From Frigoribacterium sp. CFBP 13712 (GTDB taxonomy: Bacteria > Actinomycetota > Actinomycetes > Actinomycetales > Microbacteriaceae): a stretch of DNA of 64,000 nt. The stretch is from contig NZ_JACYVH010000001.1 in the NCBI RefSeq assembly GCF_014842255.1, positions 704,174-768,173 of the forward strand. The letters run 5' to 3'. Under the pieces are notes generated by a model. The model had not been told where the DNA came from and did not search any database. It saw nothing but the letters and a program-made list of their open reading frames with translations. Both the position numbers and the translations under genes were made by a program. Shown in pieces: positions 1 through 6,899 of this stretch; position 1 is the first letter of the stretch, and each line of letters opens with the position of its first letter.

Positions 1-180
1 GCCGGTCGTGACGGAATCATGGTCAACCTCAGCGTCCCGGACGCTGGTGCCGAGCGCGAGCGCCTCGCAAAGCTCGGACACGACGTGAGCGAATTACAGC
101 GCTACGAGGCTGTTGTCGAGTTCTTCGAGCTACGAGATCTGGACGGAAACAAGATCGGCTTCGTGACCGAACTGACCTAA
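1..180 (+). CDS. VOC/glyoxalase-family protein, C-terminal fragment
   Basis: An open frame runs from the window edge to a TAA at 178-180. The 59 visible residues end in a segment with FFELRDLDGNKIGFV, which matches the last beta-strand and metal-ligand region of vicinal-oxygen-chelate proteins (typically F-x-DPDGN-x-F, with a Glu ligand just upstream). The N-terminal part lies outside the window, so start, length and substrate cannot be judged. Members include glyoxalase I, dioxygenases and antibiotic-binding proteins; nothing here separates these. The call is family-level only. Confidence 0.6.
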   Translation, partial: AGRDGIMVNLSVPDAGAERERLAKLGHDVSELQRYEAVVEFFELRDLDGNKIGFVTELT

Positions 181-351
181 GCCCGGCCACCGATCGCTTA
201 TTGCGACACCGACGATGGTCGAGGTCTTCAGCGGTATAGACGCAGCCAGACAACGCCCAAGGCTCCGACGATGATCAGGTTGAGAACACGGAGTGAGTTC
301 CACTACTTACGAGGGATGCCACCACACTGCCCGTTGCATATCGTGGGTTGA

Positions 352-654
352 GTGTTCTGGTTGCTCGTGCTCGGTCCAAGCCTGTTGACGGGTGTGGCCC
401 TCGTGATCGCACGCTGGATACCTCGTGGCGGCCGACGCTCCATGCACCACCTGAGCCGGTACGCGATGGTTTTCTGGGGCGGCCTTGCCGCGCTCTGTGT
501 CGCGACGCTCGCTCTCGACTTGCAGTTCCCCGAGGACGTCACCTGGTGGGCGTTCTTCGGGTTCGTACCCAACGTGGCTGGTGCCTTCGTGGCCTTCATG
601 GCCTTCGCAGCCACTCCACCGTCCCTCTCTGCGCCAGAGGCGCCACAGGACTGA
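352..654 (+). CDS. small hypothetical membrane protein
   Basis: A 100-residue frame starting at GTG 352. It has three predicted membrane segments at about residues 2-22, 37-57 and 66-87, and a short basic loop (RWIPRGGRR) after the first. It has no recognisable catalytic motif. No strong ribosome-binding site is visible, so the start is uncertain. It stands alone between the VOC fragment and the DUF1349 gene. The hydrophobic pattern and an open frame free of rare stops make it plausible as a real gene, but the function is unknown and I do not assign it a family. Confidence 0.45.
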   Translation: MFWLLVLGPSLLTGVALVIARWIPRGGRRSMHHLSRYAMVFWGGLAALCVATLALDLQFPEDVTWWAFFGFVPNVAGAFVAFMAFAATPPSLSAPEAPQD

Positions 655-1015
655 GCACGTCAGCGAACCGGTAGCCGATCCCCTGTCGGGCGGCGACTCA
701 GCCCTGATCCTCGGTATCGATAGACGCTTCGTACGCCTCATACGGGAGAGCTTTGAGGTAGAACGTGGCCTTACGCGCGCAGCAGCGCAGGCGGTCGGGT
801 TCGGCACGCGGGCAGCACCCGGACTGGTCGCGATCTGCACAGAAGCCCGCCGTACGCTCCGTCAGAGCCGGTAGGCGGTCTGTTCTCGGATTCCTCGGCA
901 TCGCGGACGGCTGCAGGGCTCGAGCGCTCGATGAACGAGCGTGGTTCCCGTCATCGGGGGCGTGAACACAGTGCTGGAAAACGAGTGACCACACGGTTTT
1001 CACTAGCCTGACCGC
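655..1015. other. 361-bp gap with two repeat-array units, no convincing gene
   Basis: No convincing gene is seen on either strand. The notable content is two short motifs spaced 33 bp apart: GTCGGGTTCGGCACG from 794 and GTCGCGATCTGCACA from 827. These are the same two motif variants that build the array at 22529-22739. The rest of the gap contains no obvious hairpin, and the promoter of the downstream DUF1349 gene must lie here. Confidence 0.55.
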
Positions 1016-1642
1016 ATGACGATTCAGATCCCCGGCATCGAGACCTCGTTCCGCCCATTCCCCGACGACCGCTGGTCGGTGGATACCGCCTCGGGCAGCG
1101 TCAGCGTGTCCAGCATTCCCGGCACCGACATCTTCACCGACCCGGGCGGAGACGAGGGCGACCAGGTCACGTCCTCGACACTGCACAACGCCGCGACGCT
1201 TTTGACCGATGCTCCCGCTGGCGACTTCCAGCTCAGCGCGCGCGTCTGCGTCCGCTTCGCGGGCACGTTCGATGCCGGCGTACTCTTCCTGCGCTACGAC
1301 CGTGAGACATGGGCGAAGCTCTGCTTCGAGTTCTCGCCGCGCGGGCAGGGCATGATCGTCAGCGTCGTCAACGATCGCGTGTCCGACGACGCCAACGCCT
1401 TCACGGTCGACGCTGATCACGTGCACCTGCGCGTATCCCGCAAGGGCGCGGTCTTCGCCTTCCACGCATCACCGGATGGCGAACGGTGGATGCTGATCCG
1501 AGCGTTCTCCCTCCCCGATGGCCACAAGCCGCTCGAGATCGGATTCGAGGCCCAGTCACCCCAGAGCGACGGCTGCCACGTCGTCTTCGATGAACCGCGC
1601 CTCGTGCAGCGCACGATCTCCGATTTCCGCGACGAATCGTGA
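1016..1642 (+). CDS. DUF1349 domain protein (concanavalin-like fold)
   Basis: A 208-residue protein from ATG 1016. Its length and features match DUF1349, a jelly-roll (concanavalin A-like) family sometimes annotated as regulation of enolase protein 1. Supporting motifs are GDFQLSARVCVRF, DAGVLFLRYD, WAKLCFEFSP and the C-terminal IGFEAQSPQSDGCHVVFD strand. There is no signal peptide and no membrane segment, so it is probably cytoplasmic. The biochemical role of the family is not settled. It is monocistronic here, within the less GC-rich left part of the window. Confidence 0.85.
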   Translation: MTIQIPGIETSFRPFPDDRWSVDTASGSVSVSSIPGTDIFTDPGGDEGDQVTSSTLHNAATLLTDAPAGDFQLSARVCVRFAGTFDAGVLFLRYDRETWAKLCFEFSPRGQGMIVSVVNDRVSDDANAFTVDADHVHLRVSRKGAVFAFHASPDGERWMLIRAFSLPDGHKPLEIGFEAQSPQSDGCHVVFDEPRLVQRTISDFRDES

Positions 1643-1718
1643 ATCGCCGTCCTAGCGGGCTAGTGATCGGTTATGAACCGCTCCAAGGAGAACTGAGCCC
1701 GTGCCGAGCGTGAGCGCA

Positions 1719-2558
1719 TCACATGACCTCACCTCGCGCGGGCACTCCGGTGAATGTCTTCGTCTCGAATGCTATGGGGACACCAACGGCTGTCCGGAGC
1801 GAACTGCAGTCCATCGCCTGAATGTGGACGTGAGGTTGCGAACTCGCTCCTGAATTCCCGCATTCGCCGATCAACGTATCCGGCGACACGTCATCTCCTG
1901 GACGCACGCGGATCGATTCTCTCCGGAGATGCGCGTAGGCAATGTAGCGACCGTCAGAGGCTTCGATCGTGACGAAGTTCCCGAATGTGCCACGATGACC
2001 GATCAGGCCTCGGACGAGGTTCTCCACGAGAAGTAACGGAAGAGATGCCCATGAGTCACGGCTGCGATGGTCTCGTGCCTTGTCGTGCACGCTGACGACC
2101 TGACCGATGACACCGGCCCGGACGGGCATCGCGAAGCCAGCGAAATCCTCAGGCAGTCGGGGGCGACCGAGAAGAGACATATCCACAGAGTCGCGCGCGT
2201 CCACGAGGTCGATCGCCCACGTCTGGGCGAAGAGATGCGTCCCATGGCTCGGCACTTTCGTCGCGGGCGAGGAGACCGCCCTCCACTCCCCCGTCAACGG
2301 CGCACGAACGACGACGGGCGCCCTTGGGCGTGGCCTTCCCGCGAAGTGAGTCGCAACCATCCCCAGGACCAGCAGGAGAACGACCAACGCCAGAAGGCTG
2401 CGCCAGCGGGCGAGATCCTCGCTCAGCGGTAGAAGATTTCCCAGGCCCACTACGACGGCGAGGAAGATCGCCGATGTCGTGATGGGCTGACGAAGCGATG
2501 CCACCGTACGAGTCAGCGCAGATGGCGCTTTCACCGGCACGTCGTGCTGTCTAGTCAC
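1719..2558 (-). CDS. membrane-anchored M23-family peptidase
   Basis: A 279-residue protein. The GTG at 2558 is chosen because it overlaps the upstream regulator's stop as GTGA, a sign of translational coupling. Two hydrophobic segments near the N-terminus (about residues 25-45 and 55-72) anchor it in the membrane. A LytM/M23 domain follows with THLFAQTWAID (first His/Asp ligands), AYAHLR, and the diagnostic HVHIQ near the C-terminus. M23 enzymes cut peptide cross-bridges in peptidoglycan. It forms a two-gene operon with an ArsR-like regulator and is divergent from the secreted-peptide operon that starts at 3294. Whether it takes part in that system (immunity, release or stress response) is inference only. 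Confidence 0.8.
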   Translation of the reverse strand: MTRQHDVPVKAPSALTRTVASLRQPITTSAIFLAVVVGLGNLLPLSEDLARWRSLLALVVLLLVLGMVATHFAGRPRPRAPVVVRAPLTGEWRAVSSPATKVPSHGTHLFAQTWAIDLVDARDSVDMSLLGRPRLPEDFAGFAMPVRAGVIGQVVSVHDKARDHRSRDSWASLPLLLVENLVRGLIGHRGTFGNFVTIEASDGRYIAYAHLRRESIRVRPGDDVSPDTLIGECGNSGASSQPHVHIQAMDCSSLRTAVGVPIAFETKTFTGVPARGEVM

Positions 2559-3073
2559 CGTGTCACCGCCGCGAGGCAAGCGAGCAGAGGAACGACTCGC
2601 GAGGCGGGTATCGCGTAATGCCCCCGGCCTGAACTCTGGAGCCACCCCGCCGAGAGCAGAAGTCGAATGTGATGATGAAGCTGCCCAGTCGTCCCCACCT
2701 CCGGCATGTCAGCAAGCTGCGCAGTCGCCCCTTGGCCGACCGCTACGGCCTGGAGAATGGCCAACCTCACCGGGTGCCCGAGGGCACTGAGATCCTCCGC
2801 CGAGTTCGCCCACACACCCGCGACGAGATCGGCCACTGACGCACTCTGCTGCCAGTCGTAGGTACCTCCGCCCGGCAGGGCCACCGCACCGACGAGCATG
2901 ACCTCGCCCTCGTCATCGTCGAGCCGACTCCTCAGCCCCTCGAGCGCCCAGAACTTAGCGGCCGTGCGAGCCGAAGGAGCCCTCGACAGACCTGGAACGC
3001 GCTCGAGCATGTCGAGGACGGCATCGAGTTTTCCGTTCAGCGCAGCGATCTCGTCGCGGTCGTCATCGCGCAT
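2555..3073 (-). CDS. ArsR-like winged-helix regulator
   Basis: A 172-residue protein. The ATG at 3073 is preferred over the TTG at 3100 because GGAGG sits 7 nt upstream of it. The N-terminal half is Asp/Glu-rich with no known motif. The C-terminal half is a winged helix with SALGHPVRLAILQAVAVGQ, then TTGQLHHHIRLLLSAGWL and a GHYAIP wing, the pattern of the ArsR/HTH_20 group. The stop overlaps the start of the M23 peptidase. It is divergent from the peptide operon at 3294, and the intergenic region holds palindromes it could bind. In Bacillus subtilis the SDP toxin system is paired with an ArsR-family repressor, SdpR, so the arrangement is suggestive, but no orthology is shown. Confidence 0.8.
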   Translation of the reverse strand: MRDDDRDEIAALNGKLDAVLDMLERVPGLSRAPSARTAAKFWALEGLRSRLDDDEGEVMLVGAVALPGGGTYDWQQSASVADLVAGVWANSAEDLSALGHPVRLAILQAVAVGQGATAQLADMPEVGTTGQLHHHIRLLLSAGWLQSSGRGHYAIPASRVVPLLACLAAVTR

Positions 3074-3237
3074 GCCGGCCTCCGTTCGTTCAGTCGCCAA
3101 AACGTACCAGACGAATCAGCGCCCTCAATCTGACGCGTAAGTTTGGAATTTCATCTCTTGGCGATCCAGTGGATGCTTATGGGTTCAGCCATCTGAAACA
3201 GGTTGTTGATCTCCGTCCGACTTAAGTCTAGATTTAC

Positions 3238-3257
3238 GAACAACGTTCTGAAGAACG
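3238..3257. promoter_or_regulatory. candidate operator upstream of the secreted-peptide operon
   Basis: Two overlapping inverted repeats lie 36-56 bp before the peptide start codon: GAAC-AAC-GTTC at 3238-3248 and CGTTCT-GA-AGAACG at 3244-3257. They sit in the divergent region between the winged-helix regulator (start 3073) and the peptide gene (start 3294), where an autoregulating ArsR-like protein would be expected to bind. A strong Shine-Dalgarno (AAAAGGGGA, about 3280-3288) follows. Binding is inferred from position and symmetry only. Confidence 0.4.
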
Positions 3258-3293
3258 CCGGCGGGGGACCGTCCATCAGAAAAGGGGAATCCA

Positions 3294-3620
3294 ATGAAGT
3301 CGATTCGAACCAAGATCGCTGTCGCAGCCGCTCTGAGCATGGCGCTCACCGGGACCGCCGTCAGCGCGTCGGCTGCAACGACCGCGGAGTCGGCAGCGCC
3401 GTCGAGCTCGATCGTGGCCAGCCAGGCCTTCGCAACCGCCGCCGCCAGCGGGGAAGAGGGCCAGGTCAGCCCGCAGGCGATCCCGGCCATCGTCGGAACG
3501 GCCTTCGTCAGTGGTGCCGCGACGGCAGCTGGTGCGGCCGTCGGCGACTGGGTCGCGAAGAAGATCACGGGGATCTGGTCGGTCGAGCAGTCCGTTCAGG
3601 ACCCGACGATCTTCGACTGA
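3294..3620 (+). CDS. secreted small peptide precursor, candidate SDP-like toxin
   Basis: A 108-residue protein from ATG 3294, preceded by AAAAGGGGA. Residues 1-27 form a clear signal peptide (basic start KSIRTK, hydrophobic core, ASA-A cleavage site). A Ser/Ala-rich stretch follows, then a glycine-spaced hydrophobic segment at about 62-95 (AIPAIVGTAFVSGAATAAG, then VGDWVAKKITGIW), and an acidic tail ending PTIFD. There is no cysteine. An Ala/Gly hydrophobic segment excised from a secreted precursor is what SDP-type and other pore-forming peptides look like. It is first in an operon with SdpA-like and SdpB-like genes, and a strong hairpin after its stop could favour excess precursor transcript. 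I know no named family for it, so the toxin role is inference from context. Confidence 0.65.
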   Translation: MKSIRTKIAVAAALSMALTGTAVSASAATTAESAAPSSSIVASQAFATAAASGEEGQVSPQAIPAIVGTAFVSGAATAAGAAVGDWVAKKITGIWSVEQSVQDPTIFD

Positions 3621-3625
3621 GCAGC

Positions 3626-3653
3626 GGGCCCGGGCCGGTGACGGTCCGGGCCC
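3626..3653 (+). terminator. hairpin between precursor and processing genes
   Basis: An 11-bp stem (GGGCCCGGGCC / GGTCCGGGCCC, one G-U pair) with a 6-nt loop begins 5 nt after the precursor stop. No T-run follows, so it is unlikely to be a full terminator. It more likely attenuates read-through or protects the 3' end of the precursor mRNA, giving more precursor than processing enzyme, a common layout in peptide operons. Confidence 0.5.
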
Positions 3654-3698
3654 CCTGTCCATCAACTGTTCTAGGCCGTATATCAGGGGGAATCGATC

Positions 3699-4388
3699 GT
3701 GGATCGAGCCGAAACACCGCGGGGCCGGGGGCCACGTATCGCAGCAGGGATCGCTATCGTCGGCCTGGTCGCCCACTTCGGACTGACGATCATGCATGTG
3801 GGGCCGATCAGCCCCTTATCGCAACAGTTGGCGCCAGTGACGAACGCGTGGATCAACCCCTTCTTCAATCAGAACTGGGAACTCTTCGCGCCGGACCCCG
3901 TCAACACGGACATGGGGCTCCTCGTCCAGGCTCGAGGGCCGGACGTAGCCGACGAAGAGGCGTGGGTCGACATCTCGACACCCCTTCTCGAGCGGAAGCT
4001 TCACAATCCGCTGCCGGATCACCTCCACTACGTGGTCACCGGCAGCGCACATAATTTCGTCGCCGCGCGACAGGAGGTCATCGATCATCCCTCCGTGGCG
4101 GATCAGTTCCCGGAGGCGGAGCCATTCGCAGCAGCCCTCCCCCAGGACGTTCTCGCCGCAGCACCTGAAGACCTGCGGGGCGCCTACGACTTCACCCTCG
4201 ACTCGCTCATGTCGACCGCGGCCCGCTCGTGGTCTGAACAAATGGGTCAGGAACCGACCGAGGTGAAGATCCGTCTCGTGACTCACACGTTCCCGCGCTG
4301 GTCCGAGCGAGCCGATCCCGGCATCGGCGAAGTCGTCTACAGCGACCTGCCCTGGTCCAGCGTCGCGACCGTCGGAGCTGACTCATGA
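3699..4388 (+). CDS. DUF5819 protein, SdpA-like
   Basis: A 229-residue protein starting at GTG 3699, with CAGGGGGA upstream. One membrane segment lies at about residues 13-33; the rest is extracytoplasmic. The motif NQNWELFAPDPV after the membrane helix is characteristic of DUF5819 and resembles the W-x-FF-x-x-P signature of SdpA, the protein that works with SdpB to mature the SdpC toxin in Bacillus subtilis. The gene follows a secreted precursor and overlaps the HTTM gene by ATGA, the same gene pair order as sdpA-sdpB. Family call is firm; the functional parallel with SdpA is inference. Confidence 0.8.
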   Translation: MDRAETPRGRGPRIAAGIAIVGLVAHFGLTIMHVGPISPLSQQLAPVTNAWINPFFNQNWELFAPDPVNTDMGLLVQARGPDVADEEAWVDISTPLLERKLHNPLPDHLHYVVTGSAHNFVAARQEVIDHPSVADQFPEAEPFAAALPQDVLAAAPEDLRGAYDFTLDSLMSTAARSWSEQMGQEPTEVKIRLVTHTFPRWSERADPGIGEVVYSDLPWSSVATVGADS

Positions 4389-5407
4389 TCGGCAGCTCGA
4401 CGGTCACCGCTGTCACGACGTCCTTCACCACTCGGCGTCACGGGCAGGCGGTCCTCAGCGCGGTCCGCGTCGGTTACGGCCTCACGACCGCTCTCATGCT
4501 GCTCGTGAACCTCCCTGTTCGCTCTCGCTTGTGGGGAACCCAAGCCGCTTACGACTGGGAAGCATTCGTCGCGGGCTCCCTGCAAGCAGGACAACCTTCC
4601 CTCTATGCGTTGTCGTCGAGCGCTGTCTGGGCAGACATCCTGTACTTCGGCACGGTCGTCGCGGCCATCCTGTTCGCACTCGGTTGGCATACCCGTGTGG
4701 TCGCCGTCGTGTTCTTCGTGCTGTTGTGGTCGCTACATGTCAGGAACCCGGTCGTCACCAACGGCGGCGACAACATCATGCGCATCGTCCTGCTCTACAT
4801 GATCATCGCCAGGACGGACACGTTCTGGTCCTGGCGGGCATATCGCGGGCAGCGCCCTCCCGGCCGGCTTCGTCAGGCTGTCGAGCCGTATGCGATCGTG
4901 GCGAACAACGTCGCCCTGGTCGCCTGCGTGGTCCAGGTCTGCGTCCTCTACGTGACCTCTGGGCTGTTCAAAGTGCAGGGAAGGATGTGGCAGGAGGGCA
5001 CCGCCCTCTACTACGTCATGAGAACAGCCGACTACAACACGTGGCCAGAACTGACCCGACTGATCTATCAATGGCCGGCCGTGGTCGTCATCGCCACGTA
5101 CGCAGCCGTCTTCGTGCAGGTGTTCCTTCCGGTTTCGCTTCTGGACCAGCGACTGAAGAGGGTCCTTCTCCCGCTTGTTCTGGGCATGCACCTGGCGATC
5201 GGCCTCCTCATGGGTCTGCCGTACTTCTCCCTCTTCATGATCGTCACAGATCTGTTCTTCCTGAGGGACAAAGAGCTCCGGGACACCCTCGCGGCGCTCA
5301 AGTCACACAGCCGTCGAATTCTCCGTCGGCAATCCCCCGAGGCACGTCCGACACCAGGTCCGGCAACAGTGTTCTCGCTCCCGGGAGGACGAGATGACGG
5401 ACTGTGA
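4385..5407 (+). CDS. HTTM-domain membrane protein, SdpB-like
   Basis: A 340-residue polytopic membrane protein whose ATG overlaps the previous stop. It carries the HTTM (horizontally transferred transmembrane) domain shared with vitamin K-dependent gamma-carboxylase and SdpB: RVGYGLTTALMLLVNLP at the start, LGWHTRVVAVVFFVLLWSLH, and the hallmark NPVVTNGGDNIMRIVLLYM. About six to eight helices are visible. SdpB proteins act in the membrane with SdpA to generate the active SDP peptide; the chemistry is unresolved. Its coupling to DUF5819 and to the downstream oxidoreductase (14-nt overlap) indicates one processing complex. Confidence 0.85.
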   Translation: MIGSSTVTAVTTSFTTRRHGQAVLSAVRVGYGLTTALMLLVNLPVRSRLWGTQAAYDWEAFVAGSLQAGQPSLYALSSSAVWADILYFGTVVAAILFALGWHTRVVAVVFFVLLWSLHVRNPVVTNGGDNIMRIVLLYMIIARTDTFWSWRAYRGQRPPGRLRQAVEPYAIVANNVALVACVVQVCVLYVTSGLFKVQGRMWQEGTALYYVMRTADYNTWPELTRLIYQWPAVVVIATYAAVFVQVFLPVSLLDQRLKRVLLPLVLGMHLAIGLLMGLPYFSLFMIVTDLFFLRDKELRDTLAALKSHSRRILRRQSPEARPTPGPATVFSLPGGRDDGL

Positions 5408-6830
5408 TGTCCTCGTGGTGGGTTCCGGACCCAACGGCCTCGCTGCAGCGGTGACCATGGCTCACGCCGGCCTGAGTGTGCTCGTCGTCGAAGGTGAAGA
5501 GCGCATCGGCGGCGGGCTCCGGTCCTCCCCCTCCGTCATGGACGGAATCATCCACGACGACTACGCATCAGCTCACCCTCTGGCTCTGACATCACCCTTC
5601 TTCCGGCGATGGGGCCTCACCCGACGTGTCGCTATGCGCTCGTCAGATGTCCCGTTCGCGCACGCTACGGCCAGCGAACAAGTGACAGCCCACCGCGACC
5701 TCTCGACGACCGCGGCGAAACTCAACGCCCACGACGGAACGGGAACCGCCTACGAGCGACTACTCGGGCCCCTGGTCGATGACCTCGACAACCTCGTGCA
5801 GATAGTTCTCGGACATGTGACGAGCCCCCTTCGCACCCCGCAGACCGCGATCCAGATCGGCCTGTCGGCCCTCTCCGCGTCTCAGTTCTTCGGGAACCGC
5901 CCCGTGCGCGGTGCGGCCGCGGCATTGCTCGCCGGCGTCGCGGCCCACACGGGGACCTCCCTTCGGGATCCAGCGAGTCTCGCTGCCGGCCTCGTCCTCG
6001 CAGCCTGCGCCCATGGTCAAGGCTGGCCCGTGGCGCTCGGTGGCTCCCAATCGATCGCCACCGCCCTCCATGACGATCTCGTGGCCCATGGAGGCCGAGT
6101 GGTCACCAGCCATCTCGTCCGCGCCCTCGATGACCTACCGTCAGCGACGGCCGTGCTGTGGGACACCCCGACATCCACACTGGTCGACGTCTACCAGGAG
6201 CAGTTGCCCAGCGGCTGGCGACGGGCAGCCATGAGAAAGCAGCGCATGCTCGGCGTCGGCCGGGTCGACCTGGTCCTCGAAGGAAAGCCTCGCTGGAAGA
6301 ACCCGGAACTCGGCAACGCGGGAACGGTGCACATCGGAGCCGACCGGAACGGGACGGACGCAGCCATACGTCGCACCCTGAGGGGCTCCCACGCACTCCG
6401 GCCCTTCATGCTCGTCTCGCAACCAGCAGCATCGGACCCCAGCCGCCGCGTCGACGAGCTCGAGCCCCTGTCCGCCTACGTGCACACACCTCTAGACGAT
6501 ACGACGGACCCCGCTCAGTCCATCCTGGACGCTCTCGATGAACAAGCCCCCGGTCTCCGAGAACAGGTGGTCCGTATGTCGTCCACATCAGCTTCACGCC
6601 TCTCCGTGCGGAATCCGAACCTCAGGGGAGGCAACATCACCGGTGGCAGTGGCGGGACATTCGACCTTCTCCGGCGTCTCGGAACGGAACCCTGGCGCGT
6701 GCCTTCGGCTGCCATCTACCACTGCTCCGCATCGACTCCGCCAGGACCAGGAGTACACGGCATGAGCGGCTGGCACGCAGCTAAGGCTGCTCTGCGTCAG
6801 GAGTTCGGGCTCGACGCGCCCTTCGCATAG
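5394..6830 (+). CDS. phytoene-desaturase-like FAD-dependent oxidoreductase
   Basis: A 478-residue protein starting at ATG 5394, inside the end of the HTTM gene. It has an N-terminal dinucleotide-binding motif (VLVVGSGPNGLAAAVTMAHAG), an FAD-contact GGGLRS, and the C-terminal CSASTPPGPGVHGMSGWHAA typical of the CrtI/COG1233 flavoenzymes. Most relatives dehydrogenate or isomerise hydrophobic substrates. There is no carotenoid gene nearby. Its tight coupling to the SdpA/SdpB-like genes suggests it acts on the secreted peptide, a lipid or a cofactor of that pathway. It is the last gene of the operon and the last one before base composition changes at about 6.9 kb. Confidence 0.8.
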   Translation: MTDCDVLVVGSGPNGLAAAVTMAHAGLSVLVVEGEERIGGGLRSSPSVMDGIIHDDYASAHPLALTSPFFRRWGLTRRVAMRSSDVPFAHATASEQVTAHRDLSTTAAKLNAHDGTGTAYERLLGPLVDDLDNLVQIVLGHVTSPLRTPQTAIQIGLSALSASQFFGNRPVRGAAAALLAGVAAHTGTSLRDPASLAAGLVLAACAHGQGWPVALGGSQSIATALHDDLVAHGGRVVTSHLVRALDDLPSATAVLWDTPTSTLVDVYQEQLPSGWRRAAMRKQRMLGVGRVDLVLEGKPRWKNPELGNAGTVHIGADRNGTDAAIRRTLRGSHALRPFMLVSQPAASDPSRRVDELEPLSAYVHTPLDDTTDPAQSILDALDEQAPGLREQVVRMSSTSASRLSVRNPNLRGGNITGGSGGTFDLLRRLGTEPWRVPSAAIYHCSASTPPGPGVHGMSGWHAAKAALRQEFGLDAPFA

Positions 6831-6899
6831 ACGAGAGCCGCGACCCCCTCGAGATCGAACGGGAACGCGTCTCGTGACCTGTCGACCGATGCGACCTCC

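Noticed and set aside
698..900. Minus-strand gene containing CADRD-type repeats
   Set aside because: The repeated peptide comes from the DNA array motif; there is no start signal and no folded-domain pattern.
5394..6830. Carotenoid desaturase
   Set aside because: Family resemblance only; no crtB, crtE or other carotenoid gene is near, and the gene is coupled to SdpA/SdpB-like genes.
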